NCBI GenBank assembly: GCA_965199135.1
Contig: OZ240685.1
Location: forward strand, 3,100,001-3,164,000
Source of the DNA: EB88 sp965199135
GTDB lineage: Bacteria > Acidobacteriota > Terriglobia > Terriglobales > Acidobacteriaceae
Length of the DNA stretch: 64,000 bases
Reading direction: 5' to 3'
Part shown: positions 16,744-25,595 of the stretch, in pieces
Layout: every line of letters begins with the position of its first letter
Numbering within the stretch: position 1 is the first letter of the stretch
Program-made: the position numbers and the translations under genes
Notes under the pieces: model-generated
What the model saw: only the letters and a program-made list of their open reading frames with translations
What the model was told of the DNA's origin: nothing
Database searches by the model: none

Positions 16744-17745
16744 TTAGTGGACGACGTTCTGGAAGAGCGACGAGTGAAGCAGCGTCGCGAACTGGCTGTC
16801 GGATGCAGTGAAATTCACGTTCAGCGTGCCGGCATTCGAGCTGATGTCGGTGCTGTCGATCGCCTGCTTCTCGACCCCGGTACCGCTCATCTTCTCGTAC
16901 ATCGCGGCAGCATTCATCATGCTGGACATCGTCGCCGCGGTGAAGGTATCCGGGGTGACGACCGCCAGGCTGAACTTGACGCCATTGTCGAAGTTCATGC
17001 TGTAGCGTGAGCTCACGAGGCTCTTGCGCACGGTGTCGAAGTCCGCCAGCTGCGAAGCCTGACCCATGACGTTGCGCATCATGATCTGCGTGCCCTTGCC
17101 GTCGAGCAGGCTCCACAGGGGCTCCGTGTCCACAAGACCCATCTGCTGCATCAGGGGCTGGTTGGCCAGCATGCTCGGGGCGAAGCCGTCACGAGCGTTG
17201 AGCGCGTACTTGATGGCATCAGAGGAGCCAAACACCATTGTCGTCGGGTTCACAAAGCACACCAGCATGCCGCTGCCAGCCATCGGGTACATCTTGTTGG
17301 TGCGCAGCAGCTGCGGCTTGACCTTGCGCTTGCGAAAGTCTGCCAGGATGTCCTGCACGGAGAACTGGCCCTGGGCCACACCGATGATCTTGGAGTTATC
17401 GCTGTTGGGGTCTGTATGAAAGCTTGCAAAGGCAAGCTCTTCGATATCGTGGTTGTCGTCCATGCCCGAGGTTGTGAGCGCCTTCTCGAGATCCTTGAGC
17501 TCAGGCGGAAGAACGCGCGCCTTCAGATCCATAGCTGCCTGGGAGTTCTGCATGGCGCGGTAATCGACGACGATCAGCTGCTGAATGTCCTTGGGGATCG
17601 CACCGCGGGCTTCCGCGCTCAGCTGCGCGCCCGACGCGTGGGGCGCCGAAAAGGAGAGAAGGGAAAAGGCACCAGCCGCGACGGCCAGGCGCAGCGCGCG
17701 TGCTCCGAAACGTGTCTTGCTGGCTTGGGAGAAGAAAGAAACCAT
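16744..17745 (-). CDS. Exported protein of unknown function
   Basis: About 333 residues from the ATG at 17745. An N-terminal stretch (LRLAVAAGAFSLLSFSAP) is a signal peptide with likely cleavage after HASGA. The mature protein has no metal or catalytic motif that I recognise. It contains IPKDIQQLIVVDYRAMQNS, SGMDDNHDIEELAFASF and a region with MVFGSSDAIKYALNARDG. The pattern recalls acidobacterial periplasmic proteins of unknown role that measure or limit a quantity, but this is a loose impression. A shared terminator separates it from the regulator gene. Confidence 0.75.
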   Translation of the reverse strand: MVSFFSQASKTRFGARALRLAVAAGAFSLLSFSAPHASGAQLSAEARGAIPKDIQQLIVVDYRAMQNSQAAMDLKARVLPPELKDLEKALTTSGMDDNHDIEELAFASFHTDPNSDNSKIIGVAQGQFSVQDILADFRKRKVKPQLLRTNKMYPMAGSGMLVCFVNPTTMVFGSSDAIKYALNARDGFAPSMLANQPLMQQMGLVDTEPLWSLLDGKGTQIMMRNVMGQASQLADFDTVRKSLVSSRYSMNFDNGVKFSLAVVTPDTFTAATMSSMMNAAAMYEKMSGTGVEKQAIDSTDISSNAGTLNVNFTASDSQFATLLHSSLFQNVVH

Positions 17746-17865
17746 GGTGAACAACCTCGCTCGCGGGCAGAACCACACCCGCCGACCTAATTCCCTATCT
17801 TAGACGCTTCGACTTTCCGTTCAGAGCTGCAGGGAGCGGAAGGTTGTAACTTCGGGTTCCATCGC

Positions 17866-18786
17866 TTACAACGACACAGGCCAGGGAGGTGGGGTCGCAA
17901 GCCGATGTTCCAGGATCTGCTCTTCCGGACGCGAGGTGCGCAGGTGCTGCACCCACTCGCTTGCCGGATCGAAGGCACTCTCGGGCAGCAAGCCGACTAC
18001 TTCGGTCGCGAACTCGGCAATCCGGTGTCGCCGGGCTGCTTCAACGACCGCGCTGTAGACCTCGGCGATCCCTGCCTGGCGATGATCGGCGATCAGGAAC
18101 GTCACCTGCGCCGCGTCCCCGACCAGGAGTGCCGTCGCTTTCACGCCGGCGAGCCCGCTGCCACTCTCGCGGACCGAGCGGGCGACTGCGCGGGCAGCGC
18201 CCAGGTCAGGGGTCCCAAGCAGCACACGATACTCGATGAGCACACGGCGTGCGCCGACTGCCGTGGCGCCGGCGGTCGGGTGCAGCCCGGGCCCTCCAAC
18301 ATCCGGCCGACGCCCCGGCTCCCGCCAGACCAGCTCGCGCAGGCCTTCGAACTGGCCCCGCCGTACGTCGTCCAGGAGAACCCGGTCCGGGCGAGCCGCG
18401 GCGGCTTCGTAGAAATATGAGGGGACGCTGTAGCGATCCCATAGGGATGCCGCGGTTTCTCGGGCGAGCACGGCGCACTGCAGAAGGTCGATCCCCTCGA
18501 GCGGCACAAAGGGGAGCACATCCATGGCGCCGAGACGGGGGTGCCCTGCGGGAGCCCGGGTCAGGTCGATGCGCTCCGAGGCGACGCCTGTTGCGCGAAT
18601 GGCCGCCTCACAGACCGCCTCGGGCGGCCCGGCGATGGTGATGATGGAACGGTTGGCGTCCGGGTCGATGCTTGCGTCGAGAAGCACCACGCCCGGCAGC
18701 CTCATAGCCAGCATCACCGCATGGATCACGCGGCGATCCCGGCCCTCGGCCATGTTCGGGACGCATTCGAGCAACGCCGTCGTCAT
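17866..18786 (-). CDS. Glutamate formimidoyltransferase
   Basis: This 306-residue enzyme transfers the formimino group of formiminoglutamate to tetrahydrofolate in histidine breakdown. Visible signatures are LLECVPNMAEGRDRR at the N-terminus, AGHPRLGAMDVLPFVP, and the C-terminal subdomain starting AGATAVGARRVLIEYRVLLG. The length covers only the transferase part; the cyclodeaminase half found in fused FtcD enzymes is absent, and no other hut gene is nearby. It is free-standing between an exported protein gene and the PagL-like gene. Confidence 0.9.
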   Translation of the reverse strand: MTTALLECVPNMAEGRDRRVIHAVMLAMRLPGVVLLDASIDPDANRSIITIAGPPEAVCEAAIRATGVASERIDLTRAPAGHPRLGAMDVLPFVPLEGIDLLQCAVLARETAASLWDRYSVPSYFYEAAAARPDRVLLDDVRRGQFEGLRELVWREPGRRPDVGGPGLHPTAGATAVGARRVLIEYRVLLGTPDLGAARAVARSVRESGSGLAGVKATALLVGDAAQVTFLIADHRQAGIAEVYSAVVEAARRHRIAEFATEVVGLLPESAFDPASEWVQHLRTSRPEEQILEHRLATPPPWPVSL

Positions 18787-18825
18787 ACCTGCCCTATGCC
18801 GCGCGAGACGCGCGATGCTGGCGGC

Positions 18826-19542
18826 TTACTTCCACCAGGAGTAGCCGATCTGCAGCTGCACACTCGCATTGACGCCCGGGTTCCGGTCGCCAAGGCTGGC
18901 GCTTGAGATATGCACCGCGCTGGCCTGCAGATCGATGGCCTGTCGGTCTTTGACGAAGTAATGAAAGCCAAGCCCGAACTGCGGGGTAAAGTTCCACACG
19001 CTGGTTCCGCCCGGCGCTCCTTCAGGAACGATGATGTCAGGGGGATACTTGTGGTTGGTCCAGAGCAGGCCGCCCGCCCCCTGCACGTAAGGGGCGAAAT
19101 GCCTGGTCGGGGTCAGGTCCCAGCGCAGGATGATCGGCGTGACGCTGACGCCCGAGAAGGTGCCGCCGTTGTACGGCAGCAGTTCCTGCCCGGTCTGGTT
19201 TCCGTAGACATAGGTCGTTTCCTGAACGTGGGGCGCTGGCGTAAAGGACTGCCAGTACGGCATGATCTCGCCGGCGTACTCGAACTGCCCGCGAAAAATG
19301 CTGCCCAGATGCGGATCGGTGAGCACCTTGCCCACGCGCAGACCGGCGTTGGCGAAGGTAAAACTGGAACGATTTCCCGTGCCGAAGCCGCTGCCGAAGA
19401 ACGCTCCATACTCCCACGGATCGGTAGCAAGCGCTGCCGATGCGGGCGAGGCGTTCCCGCTGGCGGCGGTTCCCTGGGCAAAGGCTGACAGACCGGACAC
19501 AGCAAACAACAACGAGGCAGCAGCGACAACAGAAGTCTTCAT
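18826..19542 (-). CDS. Outer-membrane acyloxyacyl hydrolase, PagL-like lipid A 3-O-deacylase
   Basis: A 238-residue exported beta-barrel. MKTSVVAAASLLFAVSGLSA is a signal peptide. The C-terminal part contains AVHISSASLGDRNPGVN, matching the PagL pattern in which the histidine and the serine two residues later form the catalytic pair followed by an NPG turn. The chain ends in an aromatic residue region (QLQIGYSWWK), typical of outer-membrane insertion. The ATG at 19542 has GGAG at proper distance. PagL removes an ester-linked acyl chain from lipid A, which fits the presence of lpxD. Confidence 0.82.
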   Translation of the reverse strand: MKTSVVAAASLLFAVSGLSAFAQGTAASGNASPASAALATDPWEYGAFFGSGFGTGNRSSFTFANAGLRVGKVLTDPHLGSIFRGQFEYAGEIMPYWQSFTPAPHVQETTYVYGNQTGQELLPYNGGTFSGVSVTPIILRWDLTPTRHFAPYVQGAGGLLWTNHKYPPDIIVPEGAPGGTSVWNFTPQFGLGFHYFVKDRQAIDLQASAVHISSASLGDRNPGVNASVQLQIGYSWWK

Positions 19543-19641
19543 GGGCTCCAGAAACGTTGGGGAGATGGCAGAACGGCCTTTGAGATGCGGAGACCGGGAG
19601 GACACGCGTGCTCTCCCGGGGGCATGCAGGGATGGGGCGGG

Positions 19642-20388
19642 TTAGCGCGCAGCCTCTTCCATCTCCTCGTCCATGTCGAAGTTCGAGTAGACGTTCTGCA
19701 CGTCGTCGTGGTCTTCAAGGGCTTCGAGCAGGCGGAGCATCTGGGCGGCCGGTGCGCCTTCAAGCTTGGTGTAGGTGGAGGCGACCATTGTCACCTCGGA
19801 CGCGATGGTCTCGATCCTGGCGTCACGCACAGCCTGCGCCACGGTCTCGTACACCGTGGGGTCGGTCGTGATCTCCCAGGTCTCGCCTTCATCCGCCATG
19901 TCATCGGCGCCTGCGTCGAGGGCCAGCGCCATCAGCTTCTCTTCGTCCGCGTTCGCCTTGTCGACGACAATCAGACCCTTCTTGGTGAACATGAAGCGCA
20001 CCGAGTTCGGCTCCCCGAGGTTGCCACCATTCTTGGCAAAGGTGTGGCGGATCTCGCTGACGGCACGGTTGCGGTTGTCGGTCGTGCAGTCGACGATCAG
20101 CGCCACGCCACCAGGGCCGTAGCCCTCGAAGGAGATTTCCTCATAGGTCAGGCCCGGGATTTCACCGGTGCCGCGCTGGATCGCGCGCTTGATGTTGTCG
20201 GCCGGCATGTTCTCGGCCTTGGCGGCGAGGATTGCCGAGCGGAGGCGGGGATTGCCGTCCGGGTCCCCGCCACCCTGGCGGGCTGCCATCGTGACTTCCT
20301 TGATGAGCCGGGTGAAGGCCTTGCCACGCTTGGCGTCGAGTGCGCCCTTTTTGTGCTTGATGGTCGCCCATTTGGAATGGCCGGACAT
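19642..20388 (-). CDS. YebC/PmpR-family regulatory protein
   Basis: A 248-residue member of the YebC/TACO1 family. It begins MSGHSKWATIKHKKGALDAK, the family signature, and has KAENMPADNIKRAIQRG, YEGYGPGG-like FEGYGPGGVALIVDC, and AEVRH-like VSEIRHTFAKNGGNLGEP. Members act either as transcription factors or as translation factors relieving stalls at proline stretches. Which role applies here cannot be seen. The gene is not next to ruvC, its frequent partner. Confidence 0.95.
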   Translation of the reverse strand: MSGHSKWATIKHKKGALDAKRGKAFTRLIKEVTMAARQGGGDPDGNPRLRSAILAAKAENMPADNIKRAIQRGTGEIPGLTYEEISFEGYGPGGVALIVDCTTDNRNRAVSEIRHTFAKNGGNLGEPNSVRFMFTKKGLIVVDKANADEEKLMALALDAGADDMADEGETWEITTDPTVYETVAQAVRDARIETIASEVTMVASTYTKLEGAPAAQMLRLLEALEDHDDVQNVYSNFDMDEEMEEAAR

Positions 20389-20551
20389 GATCGAACCCTC
20401 TTTTATTCTGAGATCGCTTTTGCTTGCTTCCCGCTGCATCCCGGAGGGTGTGCAGCGTCTGTCACAACGGCCCAGTATAGCAGTGGGGCCGGGTAGAAAG
20501 CAGCGTGCAGGGCGCGGTGGCAGGAGCCGCCGCGCCCGCATTTCGAAGGAG

Positions 20552-21592
20552 TTACTCGACGGTGGGAACCGGAAGTGGGTTCCGATCGCGGAAGCCGTCC
20601 TGGTGCCAGTATGGGTAGGTCTTGTGCTGCTCGCTCGCCTTGTCGAGCGTCGCCACCTGCTCCGGCGACAGCGTCCAGCCGACCGAGCCCAGGTTTCCGA
20701 GCAGCTGCTCTTCATTGCGCGCCCCAAAGATCACGCTCGAGACGGTGGGCCGGGTGAGCAGCCAGTTCAGCGCTACCTGCGGGATCGTTTTGCCGGCCTC
20801 CCTTGCGACCGCTTCGAGTGCGTCCACCACGGTGTAGAGGTACTCTTCCTCGACACGCGGGCCGCCCTTGTCGCCGCCCTGACCAAGGCGCGAGTCCTTC
20901 GGTGCCGGGTGGCCGCGGCGGATCTTGCCAGTGAGGCGACCCCATCCAAGCGGGCTCCAGACCAGTGCGCCCACCTTCTGATCAAGGCCGAGCGGCATCA
21001 GTTCCCACTCGTAGTCGCGGCCCACAAGCGAGTAGTAGACCTGGTGCGCGACGTAGCGCTGCCACGAGTGCTTCTCGCTCAGGGCGAGCGACTTCATCAG
21101 GTGCCAGCCCGAGAAGTTCGAGGCGGCTATGTAGCGAATCTTGCCCTGCTTCACGAGCGTGTCGAGCGTCTCGAGGGTCTCCTCTACCGGTGTGAGCGCG
21201 TCGAAGCCATGCATGTGGTAGATGTCGATGTAATCCGTGCCAAGCCGCTTCAGGCTGGCTTCGCACTGCTCGATGAGGTGGTGTCGCGAGGAGCCCACAT
21301 CATTCGGGCCCGTGCCCATGGGGAAGGTGGCCTTGGTTGAAAGCAGCATCCGGTGGCGATTGCCTTGAATCGCGTGGCCAAGGATCTCCTCCGCCACACC
21401 CACCGAGTAGATATTCGCGGTATCGAAGAGATTGGCCCCGTGCTCGAGGCAGACCTCGATCAGGCGACGGGCTTCATCGACCTGCGTGGAACCCCATGTC
21501 TTGAAGAATTCGTTGGCCCCGCCGAACGTGGCGACACCGAGGGAGAGGACTGGGACTTTCAGTCCGGAGTAACCAAGCTGTCTGTATTCCAT
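20552..21592 (-). CDS. Aldo/keto reductase
   Basis: This 346-residue NADPH-dependent oxidoreductase has the AKR tetrad: aspartate and tyrosine in NLFDTANIYSVG, lysine in LLSTKATFP and histidine in IDIYHMHGFD. The C-terminal cofactor site is seen in SSVIFGARNEEQL. The overall form resembles the YajO/YghZ and IolS branches, which act on aldehydes or sugars. Its substrate is not assigned. The starting ATG at 21592 lies 35 bases after the AI-2E-like gene stop on the same strand, so it may be the second gene of that transcript. Confidence 0.9.
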   Translation of the reverse strand: MEYRQLGYSGLKVPVLSLGVATFGGANEFFKTWGSTQVDEARRLIEVCLEHGANLFDTANIYSVGVAEEILGHAIQGNRHRMLLSTKATFPMGTGPNDVGSSRHHLIEQCEASLKRLGTDYIDIYHMHGFDALTPVEETLETLDTLVKQGKIRYIAASNFSGWHLMKSLALSEKHSWQRYVAHQVYYSLVGRDYEWELMPLGLDQKVGALVWSPLGWGRLTGKIRRGHPAPKDSRLGQGGDKGGPRVEEEYLYTVVDALEAVAREAGKTIPQVALNWLLTRPTVSSVIFGARNEEQLLGNLGSVGWTLSPEQVATLDKASEQHKTYPYWHQDGFRDRNPLPVPTVE

Positions 21593-21626
21593 ACCTCTAA
21601 AAGATGCGTGCAGGCGGCGGAGTGCT

Positions 21627-22136
21627 TCAGACGACCGGGGTTGTCTCGGCCCGCGGACGACGGAACGCGTAGAAAACGGCGAGCAGCGGGGGTGCCAGCA
21701 GCACGCCCCAGAACGGGATGATGATGCCCAGCAGGATCGGGGCCAGGATCGACGCCCATACCGGCACGCGGGTGGTTTTTTTCAGCAGAAGCGGCTGGAT
21801 CAGTAACTGGTCCAGGATCACGATCACCGCGTAGAGCCCAAGCACGAGGCCGAGACGATAGTAGTCATGCCCGGAGACGAACACGGCAAAGACCGGTCCG
21901 ATCACGGAGATGGCCCCCCCAAAATGCGGGATAAAGGCGGCCAGTGCTGCGATCATCGCCCAGAGCGGAGCGAGCGGCACATGCAGGAGCGCGAGGCCGA
22001 CCCACCAGAGTGCACCCACGCACAGTCCTTCGAGCGTGGCCGCACGCCACCACTGCACGATCGCGGTGCCGGCTGTCGAGGCTACATGAGCTATGGAGGA
22101 GGAGCGGACGGGCGGCGTGGATGGCGACAGGGACAT
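21627..22136 (-). CDS. Short AI-2E/PerM-family membrane protein (C-terminal half only)
   Basis: A 169-residue protein with about four membrane spans. It aligns in layout to the C-terminal half of the AI-2E transporter (PerM) family: GLCVGALWWVGLALLHVPLA, LAAFIPHFGGAISVIGPV, ILDQLLIQPLLLKK and a closing GIIIPFWGVLLAPPLLAVFY. Usual family length is 330-380 residues. The N-terminal spans and the extracytoplasmic helices are missing, and the 175 bases to purQ have no room for them. It could be a remnant or a short family variant. Confidence 0.72.
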   Translation of the reverse strand: MSLSPSTPPVRSSSIAHVASTAGTAIVQWWRAATLEGLCVGALWWVGLALLHVPLAPLWAMIAALAAFIPHFGGAISVIGPVFAVFVSGHDYYRLGLVLGLYAVIVILDQLLIQPLLLKKTTRVPVWASILAPILLGIIIPFWGVLLAPPLLAVFYAFRRPRAETTPVV

Positions 22137-22317
22137 GGCGACCTGCTTCTGTTGCTGCAGAGAAGACGGGTCCCGGGCACGTGTGGACCCAGGAGCAGAA
22201 GCATCCTGTGAGACTTTTGTGCCTGCTCCGCGGCAGCTGCAGTCTTGGAGTCGCTGCGAGGCCGGAAGGATGCGAAGAGGTCGTCAGGCTGGTTACTGAA
22301 GCTGCTAGGCTATGGCC

Positions 22318-23028
22318 ATGAAGTTCGGAGTTCTTGTATTTCCGGGTTCCAACTGCGATCACGACACCGCCCACGTCCTTTCGGAAATTGCACAGCAGCC
22401 GGTGGTGATGCTCTGGCATGACTCGGCAGACCTCCAGGGCGTGGACGCCGTGCTGGTTCCGGGTGGCTTCGCCTATGGTGACTACCTACGGACAGGCGCA
22501 ATCGCGCGCTTCTCTCCCGTGATGCAGTCGGTCGGGCGGTTCGCCGAGAGCGGTGGGCCGGTGCTCGGCATCTGCAACGGCTTCCAGATTCTCTGCGAGA
22601 GCGGCCTGCTGCCCGGCGCGCTGCTGCGCAATGCCGGGCTCAAGTACGTCTGCAAGCAGGTACACCTGCGGGTCGAGAACGCGGACACAATCTTCACGCG
22701 CCGGCTCAGGGCGGCCCAGGTGCTGCAGGTGCCGGTCGGCCACATGGAAGGCAACTACTTCTGCGACCACGACACGCTCGAGGCGCTCCAGCGGGACAAT
22801 CGCATCGCCTTCCGCTACTGTGACCCGTCAGGACAGGTGACCAAGGAGAGTAACCCCAATGGTTCGCTTGAGAACATCGCTGGTATTTTGAACGCGGGGC
22901 GGAATGTACTGGGGATGATGCCGCACCCGGACCGATCGAGCGAGGCGCTGCTCGGCTCCGCCGATGGCTTCGGCATCTTTCAGTCGCTGGTAGACGCACT
23001 CCACACATCCGAGCTGGCACAGGTTTAG
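22318..23028 (+). CDS. purQ: Phosphoribosylformylglycinamidine synthase subunit PurQ
   Basis: A 236-residue class I glutamine amidotransferase that supplies ammonia for FGAM formation in purine synthesis. It starts MKFGVLVFPGSNCDHD, typical of PurQ. The nucleophile cysteine is in VLGICNGFQIL, and the His-Glu of the triad is in MMPHPDRSSE. GNYFCDHDTLEAL and SPNGSLENIAGI-like sequence match the glutaminase of the three-subunit enzyme, so PurL and PurS are expected elsewhere. It is followed by the CpsB-type phosphatase nine bases downstream. Confidence 0.95.
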   Translation: MKFGVLVFPGSNCDHDTAHVLSEIAQQPVVMLWHDSADLQGVDAVLVPGGFAYGDYLRTGAIARFSPVMQSVGRFAESGGPVLGICNGFQILCESGLLPGALLRNAGLKYVCKQVHLRVENADTIFTRRLRAAQVLQVPVGHMEGNYFCDHDTLEALQRDNRIAFRYCDPSGQVTKESNPNGSLENIAGILNAGRNVLGMMPHPDRSSEALLGSADGFGIFQSLVDALHTSELAQV

Positions 23029-23037
23029 GGAGGCTTC

Positions 23038-23865
23038 ATGATCGACATCCACCACCATCTCCTTCCAGGCCTGGATGATGGACCGCAGAACATCGAAACC
23101 TCCGTCAAGATGGCGGAGATGGCGGCAAATGACGGCATCACGCATATCGTCTGCACCCCTCACGCGAACGACCGCTTCACCTATGACCGCAAGCGCAACG
23201 AGGGCCTCGTCGACCAGCTTCGCGAGCGCCTGAGCGGCAAAGTCACGCTGGGGCTGGGCTGCGACTTCCACATGTCGTACGACAACATCCAGGACGCGCT
23301 CGATCACCCCGACCGCTACTCCATCAACAGCCGCAAGTACGTGCTGATCGAGTTTGCCGACACCAGCATTCCGGAGAGCACCTCGGACAGCCTCTATGAG
23401 CTGATTGTGTCAAAGCAGCGCCCGATCATCACCCACCCGGAGCGCAACCCTGTCCTGCAGCGCCACCCGGAGCGCCTGGCTGCCTTTATTCGTGAAGGCG
23501 CCCTGGTGCAGGTCACCGCGTCGAGCTTCAGCGGGCGGTTTGGCCGCACCGCGCAGGCAGCAGCCGAGCGCTTCATGAAGCGCAACTGGGTGCACTTCCT
23601 TGCGACCGACGCGCATAACCTGGAGTCGCGCGCTCCGGTCATGAGTATCGGATTTGAACACGTGAAGAAGAATTTCGGCCTGCGGACCGCGGAACGGCTC
23701 TGCATTACGAACCCGCTCGCCGTGTTCAATGGCGAGGAGCTTCCGGAGCAGCCGGAGGCCAGCGATCTCTACGGCCCGGAGGTCGATGAGGCAGCGCTGC
23801 CGTTTGCAGCCCGCAAGCGGCCTGGATTTTTCAAGCGGCTGTTCGGGGTTGGCCTGGACGGCTAG
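23038..23865 (+). CDS. CpsB/CapC-type tyrosine-protein phosphatase, PHP fold
   Basis: This 275-residue manganese-dependent phosphatase begins MIDIHHHLLPGLDDGP, the PHP metal site. Further ligands are in VCTPHAND, LGCDFHMSYD, ITHPERNP and FLATDAHNLESR. In exopolysaccharide systems CpsB-type enzymes dephosphorylate the BY-kinase that controls chain length. Here no kinase is adjacent; the sugar-phosphate transferase at 6189 is a possible pathway partner. The C-terminal 35 residues are rich in basic residues (FAARKRPGFFKRLFGVG) and could be a membrane or polymer contact. A GGAGG ribosome site precedes the ATG. Confidence 0.9.
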   Translation: MIDIHHHLLPGLDDGPQNIETSVKMAEMAANDGITHIVCTPHANDRFTYDRKRNEGLVDQLRERLSGKVTLGLGCDFHMSYDNIQDALDHPDRYSINSRKYVLIEFADTSIPESTSDSLYELIVSKQRPIITHPERNPVLQRHPERLAAFIREGALVQVTASSFSGRFGRTAQAAAERFMKRNWVHFLATDAHNLESRAPVMSIGFEHVKKNFGLRTAERLCITNPLAVFNGEELPEQPEASDLYGPEVDEAALPFAARKRPGFFKRLFGVGLDG

Positions 23866-23876
23866 TACGCGGGAGA

Positions 23877-23906
23877 GCGGTCTCGTGAGTTACAGCCCGA
23901 GACCGC
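23877..23906. terminator. Hairpin between convergent cpsB-like and SDR genes
   Basis: A perfect 9-bp stem (gcggtctcg / cgagaccgc) with a 12-base loop includes the stop codon of the SDR gene. It has no clear T-run but its position between convergent stops suggests a shared transcription end. Confidence 0.5.
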
Positions 23907-24672
23907 CATCCACTGCCAGCACCTGCCCGGTCAGGAAGGGTGTGGCGGTTGCGAGATACAGCACCACCTCGGCGATATCGCGAACTGTTCCATTGCGCGC
24001 CATCGGCGTCTTTGCGACGAAGTGCGCATAGGCTTCCCCGGCCTCGGATCCCGTCACGATCATCCCCGGCGCCACACAATTCACGGCAACTCCCGGAGCC
24101 CACGTCTTGGCCATGGTCTGCGTCAGCATGTGCAGCGCGGCCTTTGAGGCACAGTAGTGGGCGTGCGTCGCCCAGGGATGCAGCCCGCCGAGCGAACCGA
24201 GGTTGATGATGCGTCCGGTGGTTTCACTTGCCTGGAGGCACCGCAACGCCGCCTGCGCGACCAGCATGGGGGCCCGGGTATTTGTCGCGAACATGCGATC
24301 CCACTGGTCGGCCGTAACCTCGGCGAGGTCGGCTGTTTCAAAGGCGCCGGCATTGTTGACGAGGATGTCGAGCCGGGGCGCTCCGCTCCGGCCGCCCCAC
24401 TTTGCTGCGCTTGAAACCGCTGACTGGATCGCTTCCGGGCTGTGGAGATCACAACGAAACGCCTCCGCGCGGACGCCGAGCGCGGTGAGTTCGCGGACGG
24501 TTTCTTCCGCCTCCGCCGAAGACTGGTTGTAGGTGATCGCGACGTCCGCGCCCCCGCCCGCAAGTGCCAGGGCGATACCCCGGCCGATGCGGCGTGCAGC
24601 GCCGGTGACAAGGGCTGTTCTGTTCTGGAGGGTCTGGGCGAAGTGAGGCAGGGGAGCCGAAAGCGACGACAT
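23890..24672 (-). CDS. Short-chain dehydrogenase/reductase (pteridine-reductase-like)
   Basis: A 260-residue classical SDR. It has the cofactor motif TGAARRIGRGIA, an arginine-rich form typical of NADPH users, DILVNNAGAFE, the catalytic serine in IINLGSLGG, the YxxxK pair in HYCASKAAL and NCVAPGMI after it. The TGAARRIG version is often seen in pteridine reductases such as FolM, so dihydropterin reduction is one option. Ketoacyl reductase activity is another. It ends in FLTGQVLAVDGGLGL, the usual SDR tail. Confidence 0.88.
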   Translation of the reverse strand: MSSLSAPLPHFAQTLQNRTALVTGAARRIGRGIALALAGGGADVAITYNQSSAEAEETVRELTALGVRAEAFRCDLHSPEAIQSAVSSAAKWGGRSGAPRLDILVNNAGAFETADLAEVTADQWDRMFATNTRAPMLVAQAALRCLQASETTGRIINLGSLGGLHPWATHAHYCASKAALHMLTQTMAKTWAPGVAVNCVAPGMIVTGSEAGEAYAHFVAKTPMARNGTVRDIAEVVLYLATATPFLTGQVLAVDGGLGL

Positions 24673-24814
24673 CCCTGCATGGTACAGGGGTCTCCGCCAT
24701 GCCGCTCCGACGCCCGCGACGTCAAAAGGTTGGCTGGGCTAAGCAACTTTATCCGAAAAACAGTCATCTTTTTAGTTACTAGCGGGGAATTTTGAGGCCC
24801 TGCACTGGTGCTCT

Positions 24815-25519
24815 ATGACATCGCTCGGCTCCCGAACACGCGTTCTGCTTGCCGCCTTTGGCGCGGCGTTCCTGGTGGCCGGGGGTACCGGGTGCAACCA
24901 GGTGCAGGCCCCTGGTCTGGCGCGCGGGAACGCTCCCGGGATTGATGGCGAGCCGGCCTCCATGCGAGGGCACAACGTCGCAGCGCCAAATGCTCCCTTC
25001 TCTGTCTTAGCCTCGGCTCCGAAGCTGGCAACGCGGGAACCGATCCTGGATGTGCATGCTGTCCCGGACTGCGTGCCGGCGCAGCTTTCCCTGTTCGAGA
25101 CACGCGCCCGCTCCGCAGGCATGCACCACACGCTGCGTCTCACGCTGGCAAATACGGACAAGGCCTGCCGGCTCGGCGGGTTCCCGGCAGTGTCGTTGCT
25201 CGGTGCGGATGGATCTGTGCTGGCAGCGGTGCGGGTCCAGCAGGTCAGCGAAAGTGCCATGCAAGCTACGCTGCTCAACCCGGGGGAAGCGCGGGTCGAA
25301 GCCACTGCAGAAGATGCCCCGTCTCCACTTGTGCTGCTGGCCAGCCATGACGAGGCAAGCTTCGAACTCGGCTGGACTAGTGGACCAAGCTGCCTCGAAG
25401 TGAGCCGTATCGCCGTGGCAGCGCCGGGCACCACGCAGTCAGTGTTGCTCAACAGGCCACTCGCGGTCTGCGAGCAGCAACTGCTCATAACAGCGGTTGC
25501 GCCCGAAGGGCTGAACTAG
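24815..25519 (+). CDS. Putative lipoprotein with DUF4232-like domain
   Basis: A 234-residue protein with signal sequence and lipobox (FLVAGGTGC), so it is probably lipid-anchored. After a linker of about 50 residues there is a domain starting DCVPAQLSLFE, with SAGMHHTLRLTLANTDKACR and GGFPAVSLLGADGS. This cysteine-bounded beta-sandwich resembles DUF4232, found mainly in actinobacteria and acidobacteria; its function is not known to me. The AT-rich 140-base gap before it, shared with the SDR gene on the other strand, probably holds its promoter. Confidence 0.75.
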   Translation: MTSLGSRTRVLLAAFGAAFLVAGGTGCNQVQAPGLARGNAPGIDGEPASMRGHNVAAPNAPFSVLASAPKLATREPILDVHAVPDCVPAQLSLFETRARSAGMHHTLRLTLANTDKACRLGGFPAVSLLGADGSVLAAVRVQQVSESAMQATLLNPGEARVEATAEDAPSPLVLLASHDEASFELGWTSGPSCLEVSRIAVAAPGTTQSVLLNRPLAVCEQQLLITAVAPEGLN

Positions 25520-25595
25520 CCGCTCTTCCGGTCCTGCATCCGGACCATGTATCCCGGGCCTTGTATCGGGACCTTATCAGCCAGTTCGGACCCTG

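Noticed and set aside
20474..20479. TATACT on the minus strand upstream of yebC as a promoter
   Set aside because: The -10 looks good but the hexamer 17 bases upstream (TGCTTT) is a poor -35, so the site is not called.
25520..25595. Several G/C palindromic bits between the lipoprotein and exported-protein genes
   Set aside because: Stems are only 5 bp, loops are long and no T-run follows, so no terminator is called.
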